Source: Sycobia sp. Sy_11 (taxonomy: Eukaryota; Arthropoda; Insecta; Hymenoptera; Epichrysomallidae). Taken from it: a DNA stretch of 64,000 nt. Under the pieces are notes generated by a model. The model searched no databases and was not told the DNA's origin. It saw only the letters and a program-made list of their open reading frames with translations. The stretch spans positions 107,501 to 171,500 of the forward strand of contig JACCIC010000288.1 in NCBI GenBank assembly GCA_018907035.1, in the 5' to 3' direction. Below are positions 11,325-21,939 of the stretch, piece by piece. Numbering within the stretch: the first letter of the stretch is position 1; each line of letters begins with the position of its first letter. The position numbers and the translations under genes are program-made.

Positions 11325-12060
11325 AGAAAAAGAGGGGCGCAAAAGGGATACCCCGCGGCGGGTATATGAGAGATTACAGAGGAGACTTCGCATGAAACAT
11401 CTGCCTCTTTTTCTCTCCCGTCGGCCGACTTTCCTTGCTCTCTTTTAAATTCTCGTTCTCGCGAAGGCATTTATAATATGTGCATTATATATATTATATA
11501 TATATAGATTCCATGATGGTTATTGGATAGCTTTCCTGCATCCTGGTACATTACGCGAGTAATACTGCGCGTGGGGGTGAAAGAGATATGCAATGACATT
11601 TTTGTCTCGTGGGCTCGCTGTAACGATACATATATGATATATAATACGTGTTTAATCGAAGCTACGAGCTGAAAAAAGTATATATATATATATATATATA
11701 CTATAACATAATTTCAAACGCAACCCTCTGTACGAAGTTGCCGTCTGGTCCTGGTATCACATCGGGGGTGAATTCGATTCGATCGATAGATTTTTGTCCT
11801 AAATAATCAGGTGGATTCGGCAATATTTTCACAACTTGTACAAGGATGGTTTCTTCATCTTAATTTTTCTGCATAATCATTTATCAAAATACAATATATG
11901 TGAAGTAATTTTAATTTGATTTAACCGTTTTTTTTTTTTTTTTTTATAATAATATGTAAATTATATATTTAACAAGGCTGCTTCTATTCTTAATATTTAT
12001 ATACTTCTAGATTAAAGTTTCAGTTCTTATACAAATAAAAAAAAGAAACTTTAATATTCT
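11320..12060. other. Gene-less stretch
   Basis: A short TA array lies at 11680-11701 and a T17 run at 11929-11945; otherwise AT-rich with no open frame. Confidence 0.6.
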
Positions 12061-12259
12061 CTGTTTGGAGTGTCGTTCGTTCGATGGCATAGCAGAGAGC
12101 CGACGTTTACATCCCCTTTTTGATCAGAATCCTCGATCCTATCCACCCGCCAAGAGCCAGTCCTCGATCTTCATATTAAAGAGGAAAAGAGCCGAAAGAC
12201 TCGCGCTCAACGAGCCATTTGCAATTTGCCGAGTCGACCAAGTCCGAGTCCCTGCGAGA

Positions 12260-12263
<4 letters not shown>

Positions 12264-12294
<31 letters not shown>
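12264..12294 (+). repeat. (CT)n microsatellite
   Basis: CT array of about 31 bp leading into T/C-rich sequence. Confidence 0.97.
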
Positions 12295-12297
<3 letters not shown>

Positions 12298-12309
12298 TTT
12301 TCTTTCTCC

Positions 12310-12690
12310 CTGACCGGGCGCCGCGACTCCAAGCTCGGATTCGCAAGAAACGCGGCGACGAGGCACAGGGGCGCCCGGTGCGATCGATCGCTCCCGAATT
12401 CGGCTGGTTGCGGCCGAGGTCGTATGCGCGAACGGGTCGCGCGTGGTCTGGCGGAGAGCGGACGAGGCGCGCGGCCCCCGCGGCGTTCGGAGACGAGCGC
12501 GAGCCGACCTATCCAGCCGAGGCGTCCTCCGTCGAACGGAAGCCTCCTCGTCGGAACCGGTGCGTTGAAACGACTTCACCCCGCCCGTCCCCATCGTCCC
12601 TCTCCACCACCAAAATCGGCCGGCCGCGTGTAATACGAAACACGTTACGGACTCACGGATGTGCGTTCATTAGGAATTCAACCCGCTGAA
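12310..12690. other. GC-rich CpG-dense block with overlapping open frames
   Basis: About 380 bp rich in CG dinucleotides and open in several frames on both strands (135-156 codons including the CT array). I checked third-position G/C in two plus frames; it is about 70-74%, little above the local GC content. Coding is not supported, but the block could be a promoter-like island or an untranslated exon. Confidence 0.3.
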
Positions 12691-12715
12691 CTTACAATCG
12701 AATATATTCATATCC

Positions 12716-12716
<1 letters not shown>

Positions 12717-12773
<57 letters not shown>
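12717..12773. repeat. (CATA)n(TA)n microsatellite
   Basis: CATACATACATA runs into a TA array of about 45 bp. Confidence 0.98.
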
Positions 12774-12776
<3 letters not shown>

Positions 12777-13638
12777 TCTTGAATAATTTCTTTTCCCGGA
12801 CACAGATGTGCAACCCCTTTTTTCTCAAGTCCGAGAATACTTAATCGTTTTCTAAATTCTATACGTCATCGGTCTCCCCCCCTCTCTCTCTCTCTCACTT
12901 CGTTACATTCTCTCCCTCTGCTTGTGCCCCCTTCCTTATATTCGCCTCCTCCAGTTTCTATTATGTATCGCTTTTCATCTTTCTTTCAGGACCTTTCCGT
13001 TTCAGCTTCCGGCATGGAGGAAAAAGCGGAGCTTCGAAGGGTGGAGGGGGGAGGAAAGATTTGTTCAACCCCCCCCACCCTCATCCTTTACACCCTTTAT
13101 ACAGAGAGTATGGGAAAAAGGTGTGCTGCGCGTATGTGTACAAATATACGACGTCCGTTATAAAATCGATGCACTTCCGATTCAGAAAAGCGATGTCGAC
13201 TCAGTATTAATGGTGAACTTTGCGGACGACGTATGATTTATTTTTTAATTATTTTTTATCCCCTTGCGGTGTGGTGTGGGAAAATTTTCCTGTCAAAGCA
13301 GGATGCTTGATATTATAACGAATTCTATCGCATTGAGGAACTTTAACATCTTGCTTCTTAGCTTCTCTTTCATCGGGATGTAACGTAAAAACCATTAATT
13401 TAGATAAATTGATTACGGATAAAGAAAAAAAAGAAGAAGAGTGCCGAAGAAAAATTTAATCCTCCTTCGAGCCGTTTCCGGAATTGACTAGCGCGGTAAT
13501 CCGTTTTAATTAAAAAAAAAAAGGGAAAGAGCGACCAAAAAAAATCAATCGCATCCTGCACAGGCAATAAATAAAACAAATTGACTCTTTTTATCACGCG
13601 GTTCTTGTCGGTCTCGTTCCCTTCTCCAAGATCTTTTC

Positions 13639-13639
<1 letters not shown>
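12774..13639. other. Gene-less stretch with pyrimidine-rich and A-rich patches
   Basis: CT-rich sequence at 12870-12950, G/A-rich sequence at 13015-13060 and A-rich runs at 13420-13545. No recognisable coding sequence. Confidence 0.6.

Positions 13640-13684
<45 letters not shown>
13640..13684 (+). repeat. (CT)n microsatellite
   Basis: Perfect CT array of about 45 bp. Confidence 0.98.
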
Positions 13685-13689
<5 letters not shown>

Positions 13690-13856
13690 CCAATTACGCG
13701 ATTTCCAATTGCTGTCTGAACTTCTTACCTCGACTCAATTGGGGGTGGGAAAACCGAAGGAGCAAATCAATTTCCTCGTCGTCACAGCTCGCGATCGGTC
13801 GTCTATAAATAGAGATCGTTCGCAAACGTATTCTAGTACCATATGTATGTGTGTGT

Positions 13857-13858
<2 letters not shown>

Positions 13859-13895
<37 letters not shown>
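13859..13895. repeat. (TA)n microsatellite
   Basis: TA array of about 37 bp, then ATAATATAATATAC. Confidence 0.98.
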
Positions 13896-13900
<5 letters not shown>

Positions 13901-14008
13901 ATATACATATACCTGTGTATGTATGTATGAATGGGAGGGGGGTCGATCCGAGAGAGCGTCGAAAGAACCGTACGGGGCAAGAGAAGAAATTTATACACGC
14001 ACGCATTT

Positions 14009-14085
14009 GCGCGCGCACACACACACACACACACAGACACACAGACACACACACACACACACACACGCGTGCGCGCGCGTATATA
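14009..14085 (+). repeat. Alternating purine-pyrimidine tract (CG/CA)
   Basis: GCGCGC, a long (AC)n with two G interruptions, then GCGTGCGCGCGCGT and TATATATC. Nearly 75 bp of alternating purine-pyrimidine sequence, a strong Z-DNA candidate. Confidence 0.95.
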
Positions 14086-14302
14086 TATCTGGGGAGGAAA
14101 AGGAGCGAGCGCGACAAAAAGGCACTGCCAGCTCTCAATAACCGGCGCGCGGGTCTCGAGCGTCCACTTTTGGCGCGCGTTTGCGAAATCGAGAGTAACG
14201 AGCAGGATGGGGCGAGGGGAGGTGGGTTGGATGCGGGTGGGGGAATCGATAGAATACGTTGCCCGTATACGTGGCAGGCGAAGGCGAGCACTGCGTCAGG
14301 AC

Positions 14303-14322
14303 ACGCATGCATGCATGCATGC
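14303..14322. repeat. (ATGC)n self-complementary repeat
   Basis: Four to five GCAT units; every unit is a palindrome, so the tract can fold on itself. Confidence 0.95.
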
Positions 14323-14564
14323 ACACGTATACACCGACTTCGCTCTCGGGACGCGGCACGAGCGACAGAGAGACGGTGCTGTATAAATGAGAGAGAAAAC
14401 CCGGGCTGAGTCGAATGAATGAAAGAGCGAACGAGCGAATCGGAAGGGGGCGAGGGCCAGTACTCGACTCGAATCTGTACTCGACTTCTTCCCCCTCTCC
14501 CCAGCCCGTTCCGCGGTAACTCGCGCTCGTCTCGCGTCCTTCGGCTTTCGCGTCTGCTTGAATG

Positions 14565-14567
<3 letters not shown>

Positions 14568-14614
<47 letters not shown>

Positions 14615-14640
14615 TACATATATACATATATATAATATGT
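14568..14640. repeat. (TA)n with CATATATA units
   Basis: A perfect TA array (14568-14608) is followed by CATATATA-type imperfect repeats. Confidence 0.97.
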
Positions 14641-15327
14641 ACACGAAGACCGCTGACTTCGCCTTCGTCATTGTGACGTTGCACCACATTAAATGCGCCC
14701 TCGGCGCGCGAATTATAGTCGACGCGTTTATCGATGAATCGCGCGTGCCCTTTACACGATAATTGTCAGCGGTTTTCACTGTGTTAACTATATATAACAT
14801 TATAATAGAGGTCGAATCGGGTCCTGATAGAAAGGTGCGCCATGGTCCTTTTTCTTCGTTTATTTCCTTTTGGACAAACGAGAAGGGGATGTGTACGATT
14901 TTGTGGCGACGGGGGGCGGGAGGTTTGAAGCTTGCAATTGTAAATTCGAACTCGTCGATGATTTGTCGACGATTGGAATGAAAATAAAAAGAAAGCTCTA
15001 ATCTTGGTCGGATATGTAGATACATCCAATCTTCGACCTAAGTTTCAAAGTCGAGGCTATGAGTCAACTGCCAAATCAACGACGGAAGCCGAGTGGGTGC
15101 GCGCTTCGGAAGATGTACAATAACTGTTTGAGTACTCCTGAACGCTGAAAGCAGTAAAATTTTCACTGGCTAATCATCAAATAAACTTCCGTTTACTGAG
15201 TGTAAATGAAAACTAAGATGGATAAACGTAGGAATATTTGTTGTTTCAAATAGTGGGACTATTTCCATTGATTTACGGAAATCGCCATTCCGTGGTCAAT
15301 TAAAAAAACTATGTTGTATTCTGGATT

Positions 15328-15330
<3 letters not shown>
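14641..15330. other. Gene-less balanced stretch
   Basis: Repeat-free sequence of balanced composition, CpG-rich at 14690-14760. Open frames of 70-80 codons on both strands lack homology. It could contain non-coding conserved sequence. Confidence 0.5.
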
Positions 15331-15373
<43 letters not shown>

Positions 15374-15392
15374 GCGCGCGCGCGCGCGCGCG

Positions 15393-15429
<37 letters not shown>
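15331..15429 (+). repeat. Compound (CA)n(CG)n(CA)n(GA)n tract
   Basis: (CA)n at 15331-15371, (CG)10 at 15373-15392, CACACACA, then (GA)n at 15401-15429. The first 70 bp alternates purine and pyrimidine almost throughout (one CT step near 15371). Confidence 0.98.
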
Positions 15430-15432
<3 letters not shown>

Positions 15433-16101
15433 CGCGATATCGTTCTTTCCCATCTTCGCTTAAACCAGCAGTATTATCGTAGATCGTTTTGTATTTGTAA
15501 GTACGCCGAAGCGTTTCAGATCTGCATCGACAGCCTATCATGCGCGTGCGCGCGTCCTTCATTATTTCAATCATCGGCAATTTCCAGCCCCACGAGCTCC
15601 CGATTCCTCTCTGACTCTCCCTCGCCCTCCCCGCCCTTCAACGCCCGTGAAGAACGTCATGGGAAGAATGAAAAAACAATGAGAAAGACTCGCTGGCCCG
15701 TACTTTAGACGCAACGTGCACGGATAGCGCTTTATGTAGCAATTATTCAACATACCTGCGTATACGCGTACGCAACTTCCACGGAGAATCCGGAAAGAGG
15801 CGCTCGTCCGTCTCTCCCCCCGCGCGCAAATAAATAATATATCCTGCATATGCCCGCGGAAAATTCGCATTATCATGGGTACCGATCGATCCCGCCTTCT
15901 CTCCCCACCCTCGAAATTAGCCGATGTATCGTTCTCTCTCTCTCTCTCTCTCTCGCCCGCGACTCACTGCCCCGTCTCGTGCGGGGTGAATATATACTAA
16001 CGAAAATCTCGCCGAGCGATCGACGATGCATTAATCAGTCGTTACATTATGTACAGCGATGTAACGCCCCGGCCGATTACGCCTTTTCTTACATACGTGT
16101 A
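15430..16101. other. Gene-less stretch with a short CT array
   Basis: A CT array lies at 15931-15953. The rest is CpG-rich and mixed, with no supported gene. Confidence 0.6.
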
Positions 16102-16135
16102 TGTCAGTATATATATATATATATATATACTGACA
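16102..16135. repeat. 34-bp perfect palindrome built on (TA)11
   Basis: TGTCAG, then (TA)11, then CTGACA. The unique 6-bp ends are exact reverse complements, so the whole 34 bp can extrude as a cruciform. Confidence 0.95.
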
Positions 16136-16338
16136 ATAAAGGTAGACGTACGCCTTTTCGCGGTCTAATAGCCATCTAGCCATCGAGTCTCGCTGATGTA
16201 TTCTACGTGTGTATATATATATATATTCACGCAAGCGAGGAAACACTGATTTACGGTGCACCCGCGCGCGCGCGCTCGGGCGTAAGGGTAAAATGCGCTG
16301 GAGAAGGAGCGAAAGAGCGAGAGATCGTGCGCGAGAGA

Positions 16339-16384
16339 GGTGGGGGGAGGGGCGGGAGAGCCGAAAGGGGTGATTGACCTAACA
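16339..16384 (+). other. G-quadruplex motif candidate
   Basis: G6-A-G4-C-G3 followed ten bases later by G4 meets a relaxed G-quadruplex pattern. Confidence 0.5.
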
Positions 16385-16469
16385 CCCTATCCAGCTCTCC
16401 CGCTCCTCCGCGGAGCGGAAACGAAAAACTCTAGGAGACGCGTAGAAAGAGAGTGCGGCGGTCGGTGGA

Positions 16470-16497
16470 GGGGGGTGGGGTGGGGGTCAGGTGGGGC
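16470..16497 (+). other. G-quadruplex motif candidate
   Basis: G6-T-G4-T-G5-TCAGGT-G4 gives four G runs with short loops. Confidence 0.65.
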
Positions 16498-16559
16498 GAG
16501 AAGATGTCTTTTACGAGCCTCCGCTCGGAGCGAGGCGCGTTTTGAATTACGCTCTATGG

Positions 16560-18520
16560 CCAATCGGCGGGGCTGTCCGCGTGTCGTGACCCCGTATAGT
16601 AAAGCGACGCGAGCGCGACCGATGCATCATTACCGAGGCTTTCAATATTGACAGAGCTTAGAATTGATTTCCGAATGTGTTTTATTTTCCTACGGCTATA
16701 CTTCACCTTCGTTTGAGCACAATTTCTGTTCCTTTTCTTTTCCTTCCTTGATTTATCGAGTTGTTGTATGCAAAAATATCCAAAATACATCGATTCGCTA
16801 TGAATGGCAAAACGCGCGATTCGCAAAATATTCATCCCATCGTCCCTTATTTTCACTTCTTTCTTTGATTCAAAAAAAAAAAAAAAAAAACATTATTTTT
16901 AACATAATCATTACGTGATAAACGAGGATAATTGGCAAAAACGACGGGTACTGTCTCTATAAGAACCTGGCTCGGAACGGCTCGATGATTTCTTCCGAAT
17001 TCAAATCGAACTTTACATTCCGACCTATTTATGACACAGTGTACAAAAGTATTACAGAGCTTTTCAAATGATTTCGAATGATTTAGCCCTCTCAGTGATA
17101 GATCAATGATTTAGTGTAGTTTATCGATAAAAATTCACGAGAGCAAGAATTCTGAGCAAATACAAGCCGATAGAAGTTCGCGAAACCCACGCGCCCCCCT
17201 CGACAAACGAAACCATTACAATTGATCCAAATCGAAGATGCGGAAAAAGTCACCCCGGCACGCGTATGGCAATGTCGCCGATGACTATCACAGACCACGA
17301 GCAGATCCTGAACTATACGCGCGTAAGGAAAAGCCATATGTGAGCGGGCGACGCTGAAAACGACGCGGGGTTCACGGGGGTTCGCCGTATCCACAGTGGC
17401 TTTGTGCGCGGCAAAGGGGAACGGAGAGCGCTCGACTCGCGCGCGGAACAGATATCCCGCCCACCCACCTCCTCTCCTCGCAACCACCCCCCCGGGCAGC
17501 CATGCAAAGCAATTGGAATTTCTTGCGGGCCTTACGCGCGCGCGCGCGCGTCGTAAACGCGGCGAGATTTCGAATTTTCGCCCGACCGTCGTCGCGGGGT
17601 CGTTCCGAGGTGGATTAGAACCGCCGGACGGACTGGACGAGGACGAGCCGACGAGGCAGGCGCGCATGATTGAAGAGACGGGTATTGTATATATACGCGC
17701 GGGTGCGCGCGCGGACGCACACGTGCGCGCACACGTATATATGGGCATAGAAAACGAAAGCTCGCGAGCTAGACGTACCGGGCTATATAACAATAGTAGG
17801 CGACGGGATTTCTTTTTCTCTCCCCAGCACCCTCCCGCCCCTCACTCTGTCTCTCGAGATAGGCTGCGTTTATAATAGGCTTCGAAATCGTTAAACTTTT
17901 ATGTTTGTATGTATATGTATAGGTTCCAGTTAAATTCTGCAAGAATGAAAATAGAACGGCTTAGAATATGAAGTTCAGTAAGGAGACTGAGATGGAAATT
18001 TTAGGGTTTTCTTTCTTTTTTTTTTTTTTATTTTACACACAACTCTTGTTATTAGTATATGGGCTTGAAGTCATTTACGAAAAAATTTCAAAATAAAACT
18101 CCCATTTTAAATGCGCCCTATGAAAAATTGATTTTCTTCCCGCTGAGAATACTTATTAATAATACTAAACGCAAAGATAAATTACTAGAAAACGCAAACA
18201 ACGACGGCCAAATTTTATTTTACGACTTTTCTTTCATTTTTTTTTCAATGCAAAATACGACATGAAAGTAGATTAATGGCATAATTAACTGAAATTTTCA
18301 ATATTTTCAGGATTTTCGTACGATTGAACACAGAGAGTCGTATTATTTGCACGATCGGGGAAAAAAAAAGGACGACTTCGACAGCCCATTTACGCAATCA
18401 TACCCACTCGAACGAAGTCGGTATTCATCTTGGACAGAAAAATAAACTAACGATCTGTTGAAATCGGCGAAAATTTGCATTATATACAGAATGAAAACAG
18501 TCCGAAGGCTTTATCCTCCA
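16560..18520. other. Gene-less stretch with a GC-rich centre
   Basis: An A19 run lies near 16871 and (CG)8 at 17535-17550. CpG-rich sequence fills 17150-17850, covered by long but unsupported frames, and T- and A-rich sequence fills 17990-18300. A 68-codon plus frame at 18059-18265 has no homology. Confidence 0.5.
17092..17793 (-). other. Longest microsatellite-free open frame (233 codons); coding status doubtful
   Basis: This minus-strand frame of 233 codons is open without depending on a dinucleotide array, apart from a short (CG)8. The middle is serine- and arginine-rich, and the end (FYRLVFAQNSCSREFLSINY) looks more ordinary. A 159-codon frame overlaps on the plus strand. In the parts I checked, third-position G/C (about 65%) matches the local base composition, so there is no positive coding signal. 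It is more likely an open frame caused by GC-rich sequence with few stop codons. Confidence 0.12.
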
Positions 18521-18590
18521 GTCATCCAAGCTCTCTCCCTCTCCCTCGCTCTCTCTCTCCTTCTCTCTCTCTCACTCTTCTCTCTCCTAA
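18521..18590 (+). repeat. Degenerate (CT)n tract
   Basis: CTCTCCCTCTCCCTCGCTCTCTC-type pyrimidine tract. Confidence 0.9.
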
Positions 18591-18745
18591 GTATTATAAT
18601 AAGCGCCAGGCGCGAACAATTCATTTCGGAAGCCTTCAATCATTACAAATAATTCCCCTCCTCACCTTTCGCTCTTGCACGCCACACGCGTGTAATACGT
18701 CGTATGGCTAGTATAAAGCGAAACCGGCCGGTCAACCCACACACG

Positions 18746-18748
<3 letters not shown>

Positions 18749-18783
<35 letters not shown>

Positions 18784-18800
18784 TCTGTGTATCTCTCTCA
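18749..18800 (+). repeat. (CT)n microsatellite
   Basis: CT array of about 30 bp with CCCTCTCTGTG continuation. Confidence 0.97.
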
Positions 18801-18956
18801 GTCACTCACTCGTCCCGCACGTATATATTTATATTCAAATCCAACAGCGTTTGTGGGGAATGGGGGAGCGGACTATGCTGTATAGTTGTAAAATCACCTA
18901 CGCGACCTTTCGCGCGGCAGAGGCGTGGGCGGACACTGTCGGGCTATTATCTATAG

Positions 18957-18958
<2 letters not shown>

Positions 18959-18999
<41 letters not shown>
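18959..18999. repeat. (TA)n microsatellite
   Basis: Perfect TA array of about 41 bp. Confidence 0.98.
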
Positions 19000-19004
<5 letters not shown>

Positions 19005-19097
19005 TGATATACAGAAGAGAGAAAGAAGAGGGAGTCAAGTGTGCCAGGGCTGTGTCTGGCGCCTCCAGGGGGAGTTTGCGAAATGCCCATTTTTTAT

Positions 19098-19101
<4 letters not shown>

Positions 19102-19192
<91 letters not shown>
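19102..19192 (+). repeat. (CA)n joined to (TA)n
   Basis: A CA array of about 59 bp is fused directly to a TA array of about 32 bp. The whole 91 bp alternates pyrimidine and purine. Confidence 0.98.
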
Positions 19193-19196
<4 letters not shown>

Positions 19197-19227
19197 TTTG
19201 TTCGCGAAATCGGAGAGAAATAGTGCA

Positions 19228-19362
19228 AGAGAGAGAGAGAGAGAGTTCTATATTTGCCACTGCGGAGGTGGCGTAAGGCAGGGATTTGTTTGTGTTCGAC
19301 GCGGTGCGGGACAAGTATATATATAGTATCTAAAGCCTGTCAAGCCTCTTGTCAAGAACAGT

Positions 19363-19395
<33 letters not shown>

Positions 19396-19430
19396 GTCAG
19401 AGAGTGAAAGAGAGAGAGTGCGAGAGCATT
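19228..19430 (+). repeat. Clustered (GA)n arrays
   Basis: GA runs lie at 19228-19246 and 19362-19398, with further GAGAGAG patches to about 19426. Confidence 0.93.
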
Positions 19431-20313
19431 ATAACTAACAGATCTCGTGTAGATATTTATTATTGTTTTCTATTCGGATCCAGTTAGATTTCCCTATTTC
19501 GAGTTGGAATCCAGGATGAAAGCCGTACTAAGCTTTCTAGCATAGATTCTAGTACGTATATTGAGTTAGATACTAGCATATAAGAAATGTTAATTTCGTA
19601 CGATTTCTATACAAAATCTATTCGAATCTTTTGCATTAGTTTGTGTTACTTTTGTATCAATGAACTCGAAATTTTCTTCAATTCTGACTAAAAAGAAAAA
19701 GCAGAGGAAGTGGAACTACCTCGTGAACAATTAAATTGCGAATGATATATTTAACACGAGGCCAAAATTAATTTACATGAAGTACGTGCATTTTCTTGTT
19801 TCCTTTGACATATAGATTTGTAAGAAAATTCTAATTTTATGAAATGAATTTAGAGTTTCTTAAGATCAGTACATTATTTTTTTCGTTATATTATTCCTAA
19901 TTTTGATCAAGGAGATGCAAAGTTTGTCCGATATAACGGACAAATAAAGGACATTCAGGATGGAAATTATAGATAGATTACGTAGATTCATGGCTGAAAT
20001 TCCCATCCTACCTTCATAAATCTAAAATTTCAATCGGCGAACCTGCAAATATACCTCGTAACTTCCAAACTAGAAAATCCAATAGTCTATCCTGCACGGA
20101 TAAGGTTAAGTAAATCTAACCAGATTCGAACTAGTAATACCCGGAATATTATGGAAAATTCAATAGTCACGAGGAAATCGCCAGTCGGATCCGGCGAGTA
20201 TTGCCGATACAAGGACATCAGCGGTATTACAAACTAGCTAGAATTTACGTATAGCACCGCTGCTACGCATTGGGAACATTTCTGAAAGGGGGGAAAAGCG
20301 TCTTTTGCGCCAC
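19431..20313. other. Repeat-poor gene-less stretch
   Basis: About 880 bp of AT-leaning sequence with no microsatellite. It includes the hairpin TTTGTCCG-ATATAA-CGGACAAA at 19923-19944. I see no transposon or gene motif. Confidence 0.6.
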
Positions 20314-20514
20314 CTACGTGTACACGTGTAACGACCGATCGTTCACCACGTCCGTCGGTTGATCCATCAACCGTTCCGTCGTCTCGGCCCGTACGAGGCG
20401 CAAATATTGACTCTCACCCCTCGATGGCAGCATTGTTCCATCTCTAAAGCATCTCTCGTCTTCGAAGATCTCGACCATCGCGACGAGCAGCGAAACAAGC
20501 CGTATACGCCCCAT
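20314..20514 (-). CDS. Possible small coding ORF or exon, unknown function
   Basis: The minus-strand frame from ATG to TAG encodes 66 residues with a realistic mix of charged and hydrophobic residues: MGRIRLVSLLVAMVEIFEDE at the start and DVVNDRSLHVYT at the end. It begins where a short (TA)n array stops; the longer in-frame start just reads that array as Tyr-Ile. Third-position G/C is moderately raised but less clearly than at 30174-30368. The first 15 residues are hydrophobic, but I cannot call a signal peptide. A plus-strand frame overlaps it. No family is recognised. Confidence 0.22.
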   Translation of the reverse strand: MGRIRLVSLLVAMVEIFEDERCFRDGTMLPSRGESQYLRLVRAETTERLMDQPTDVVNDRSLHVYT

Positions 20515-21400
20515 ATATATATATATATATGTTTGCACATCCTCGCGCTACCGACGTAGCGACCCAGAATTTCGCTCCGCCGCGTGCACGCGCGCACTTC
20601 GAAAGCGAAGAAGAGAGCGTAAGGGAGAGGGGGAGGGGGAGGGTTTGGACATTTGTCCTCTCTCGGTCCGCGCATGCACCCGTGAAAATCCGAGCGGCTA
20701 CCGTCCTTCTTGGAGCGAGCCTATACAGAGCAATTGTTATACAAAGGTGGTAAGCCGGTGCCGTACGTATGCGTACGCACTGCCCCCGCACGCGCCGCGT
20801 CTATACATAATAAGGCCACGCGTCGCACACACATACACACATACACACACACACACACACCCCCCCATCCCCCTTTTCCTCCAGACAGCGTCGAGAATCG
20901 GAAAAGGCGCTTCTACCCCCCCCCTCCCCCCGCGCCGACAGTCTTCTGTACGGTTCTTAGCGGGGGACGCGCGTCGGTGGGGAACGGGATTCTCATTTAA
21001 AAAGCGAGGCGAGGGTGCCAGGCGGCGCTGATCGAAGGAGACGAAGACGTCGCCCTCTTGTCTTATATATATATATATAGCGACCGGACAGCTGCCCTGC
21101 GGCGGGCACGCGCCGCTCGGCGGAAGCTCTACGTGTATACACGCGTATATACGCGCGCGACGCTCGCGGCGCGTTCGGCTCGATTGTTGGGCAAACATCG
21201 TGTAAGGCAGTGGTGTAAGGAGCTCCCCCACCTAAGGCCCACGGGTCCTCCTCCGACTCGGCCGCCCGTGTCCTTCGTAATGTTTCTATAATGGGCTGCG
21301 GAAGCGTCGAAACGCCAATTAGGTCGGTGTTACGCGCGATTTGGAATCGGTCGCGAGGGTGTGAGGACGTGTTATTCGTGTGCGTATGGACATTTTTCGC
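20515..21400. other. CpG-rich gene-less stretch
   Basis: A (CA)n tract lies at 20826-20860, C runs at 20861-20935 and short TA arrays at 20515-20530 and 21064-21079. Several overlapping arginine-rich frames on both strands show no homology. Confidence 0.55.
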
Positions 21401-21719
21401 CCCCCCCTCCTCCACCCTCCCTCACCCACCGCCCCGTCAAATTTTTGTCGGGTGAAGTTTCGAGGGCTGCTCGTCTTCCTTTTTATTATACGCATTATAT
21501 GCAGGAACGTCGTTCTTTGGTGGGTGGATGGGGGGGGGGGCGGGGTGACGGACACCGATGCCTGCAAGCTGCGACCCCGATGGATTTATATATTATTGTA
21601 CGTACGTATATGCTCGTCCGTATATATTGGACGTTACGTAATTTTTCGGCGATTCATCGAGCCGGCTGCGTTCGCGCCGGTTTGCGCTTTATAATTCTCG
21701 AAGGATAGACGGGGCGTGG

Positions 21720-21739
21720 CTGGGGTGGGGGGGGGGGGT
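21720..21739 (+). other. G-rich run, G-quadruplex candidate
   Basis: GGCTGGGGTG then a G12 run. Confidence 0.5.
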
Positions 21740-21904
21740 CAGAAAGAGATAGTCCGTCGTTGGAAGTTCTCGACTTGTTTATTATTGTAAAGTCGGAAGG
21801 ACTCCCCAACGGACTTTTCCTCCCCAACGGCGTCCAATATGTAGATCTGTATATGTGTGTGCGGATGCGCGACCGTCCAAGACAATTTGAATCGATACTT
21901 TATT

Positions 21905-21937
21905 GAACAAGCTATTGATGATATGGATAGCTTGTTC
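21905..21937. other. Perfect 11-bp hairpin
   Basis: GAACAAGCTAT and its exact reverse complement ATAGCTTGTTC are separated by a 10-base loop. Pairing does not continue outward, so it is too short for a microRNA precursor. Confidence 0.8.
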
Positions 21938-21939
21938 TT

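Noticed and set aside
12650..12690. GAATTCAACCCGCTGAACTT, reminiscent of rRNA gene boundary sequence
   Set aside because: Similarity is superficial and no rRNA sequence follows.
19055..19080. GGCGCCTCCAGGGGGAG as a CTCF-like site
   Set aside because: Partial agreement with the vertebrate core only; no matrix score or conservation can be given.
20101..20150. AGATTCGAACTAG resembling a tRNA B box
   Set aside because: No A box at the right distance upstream and no cloverleaf can be drawn.
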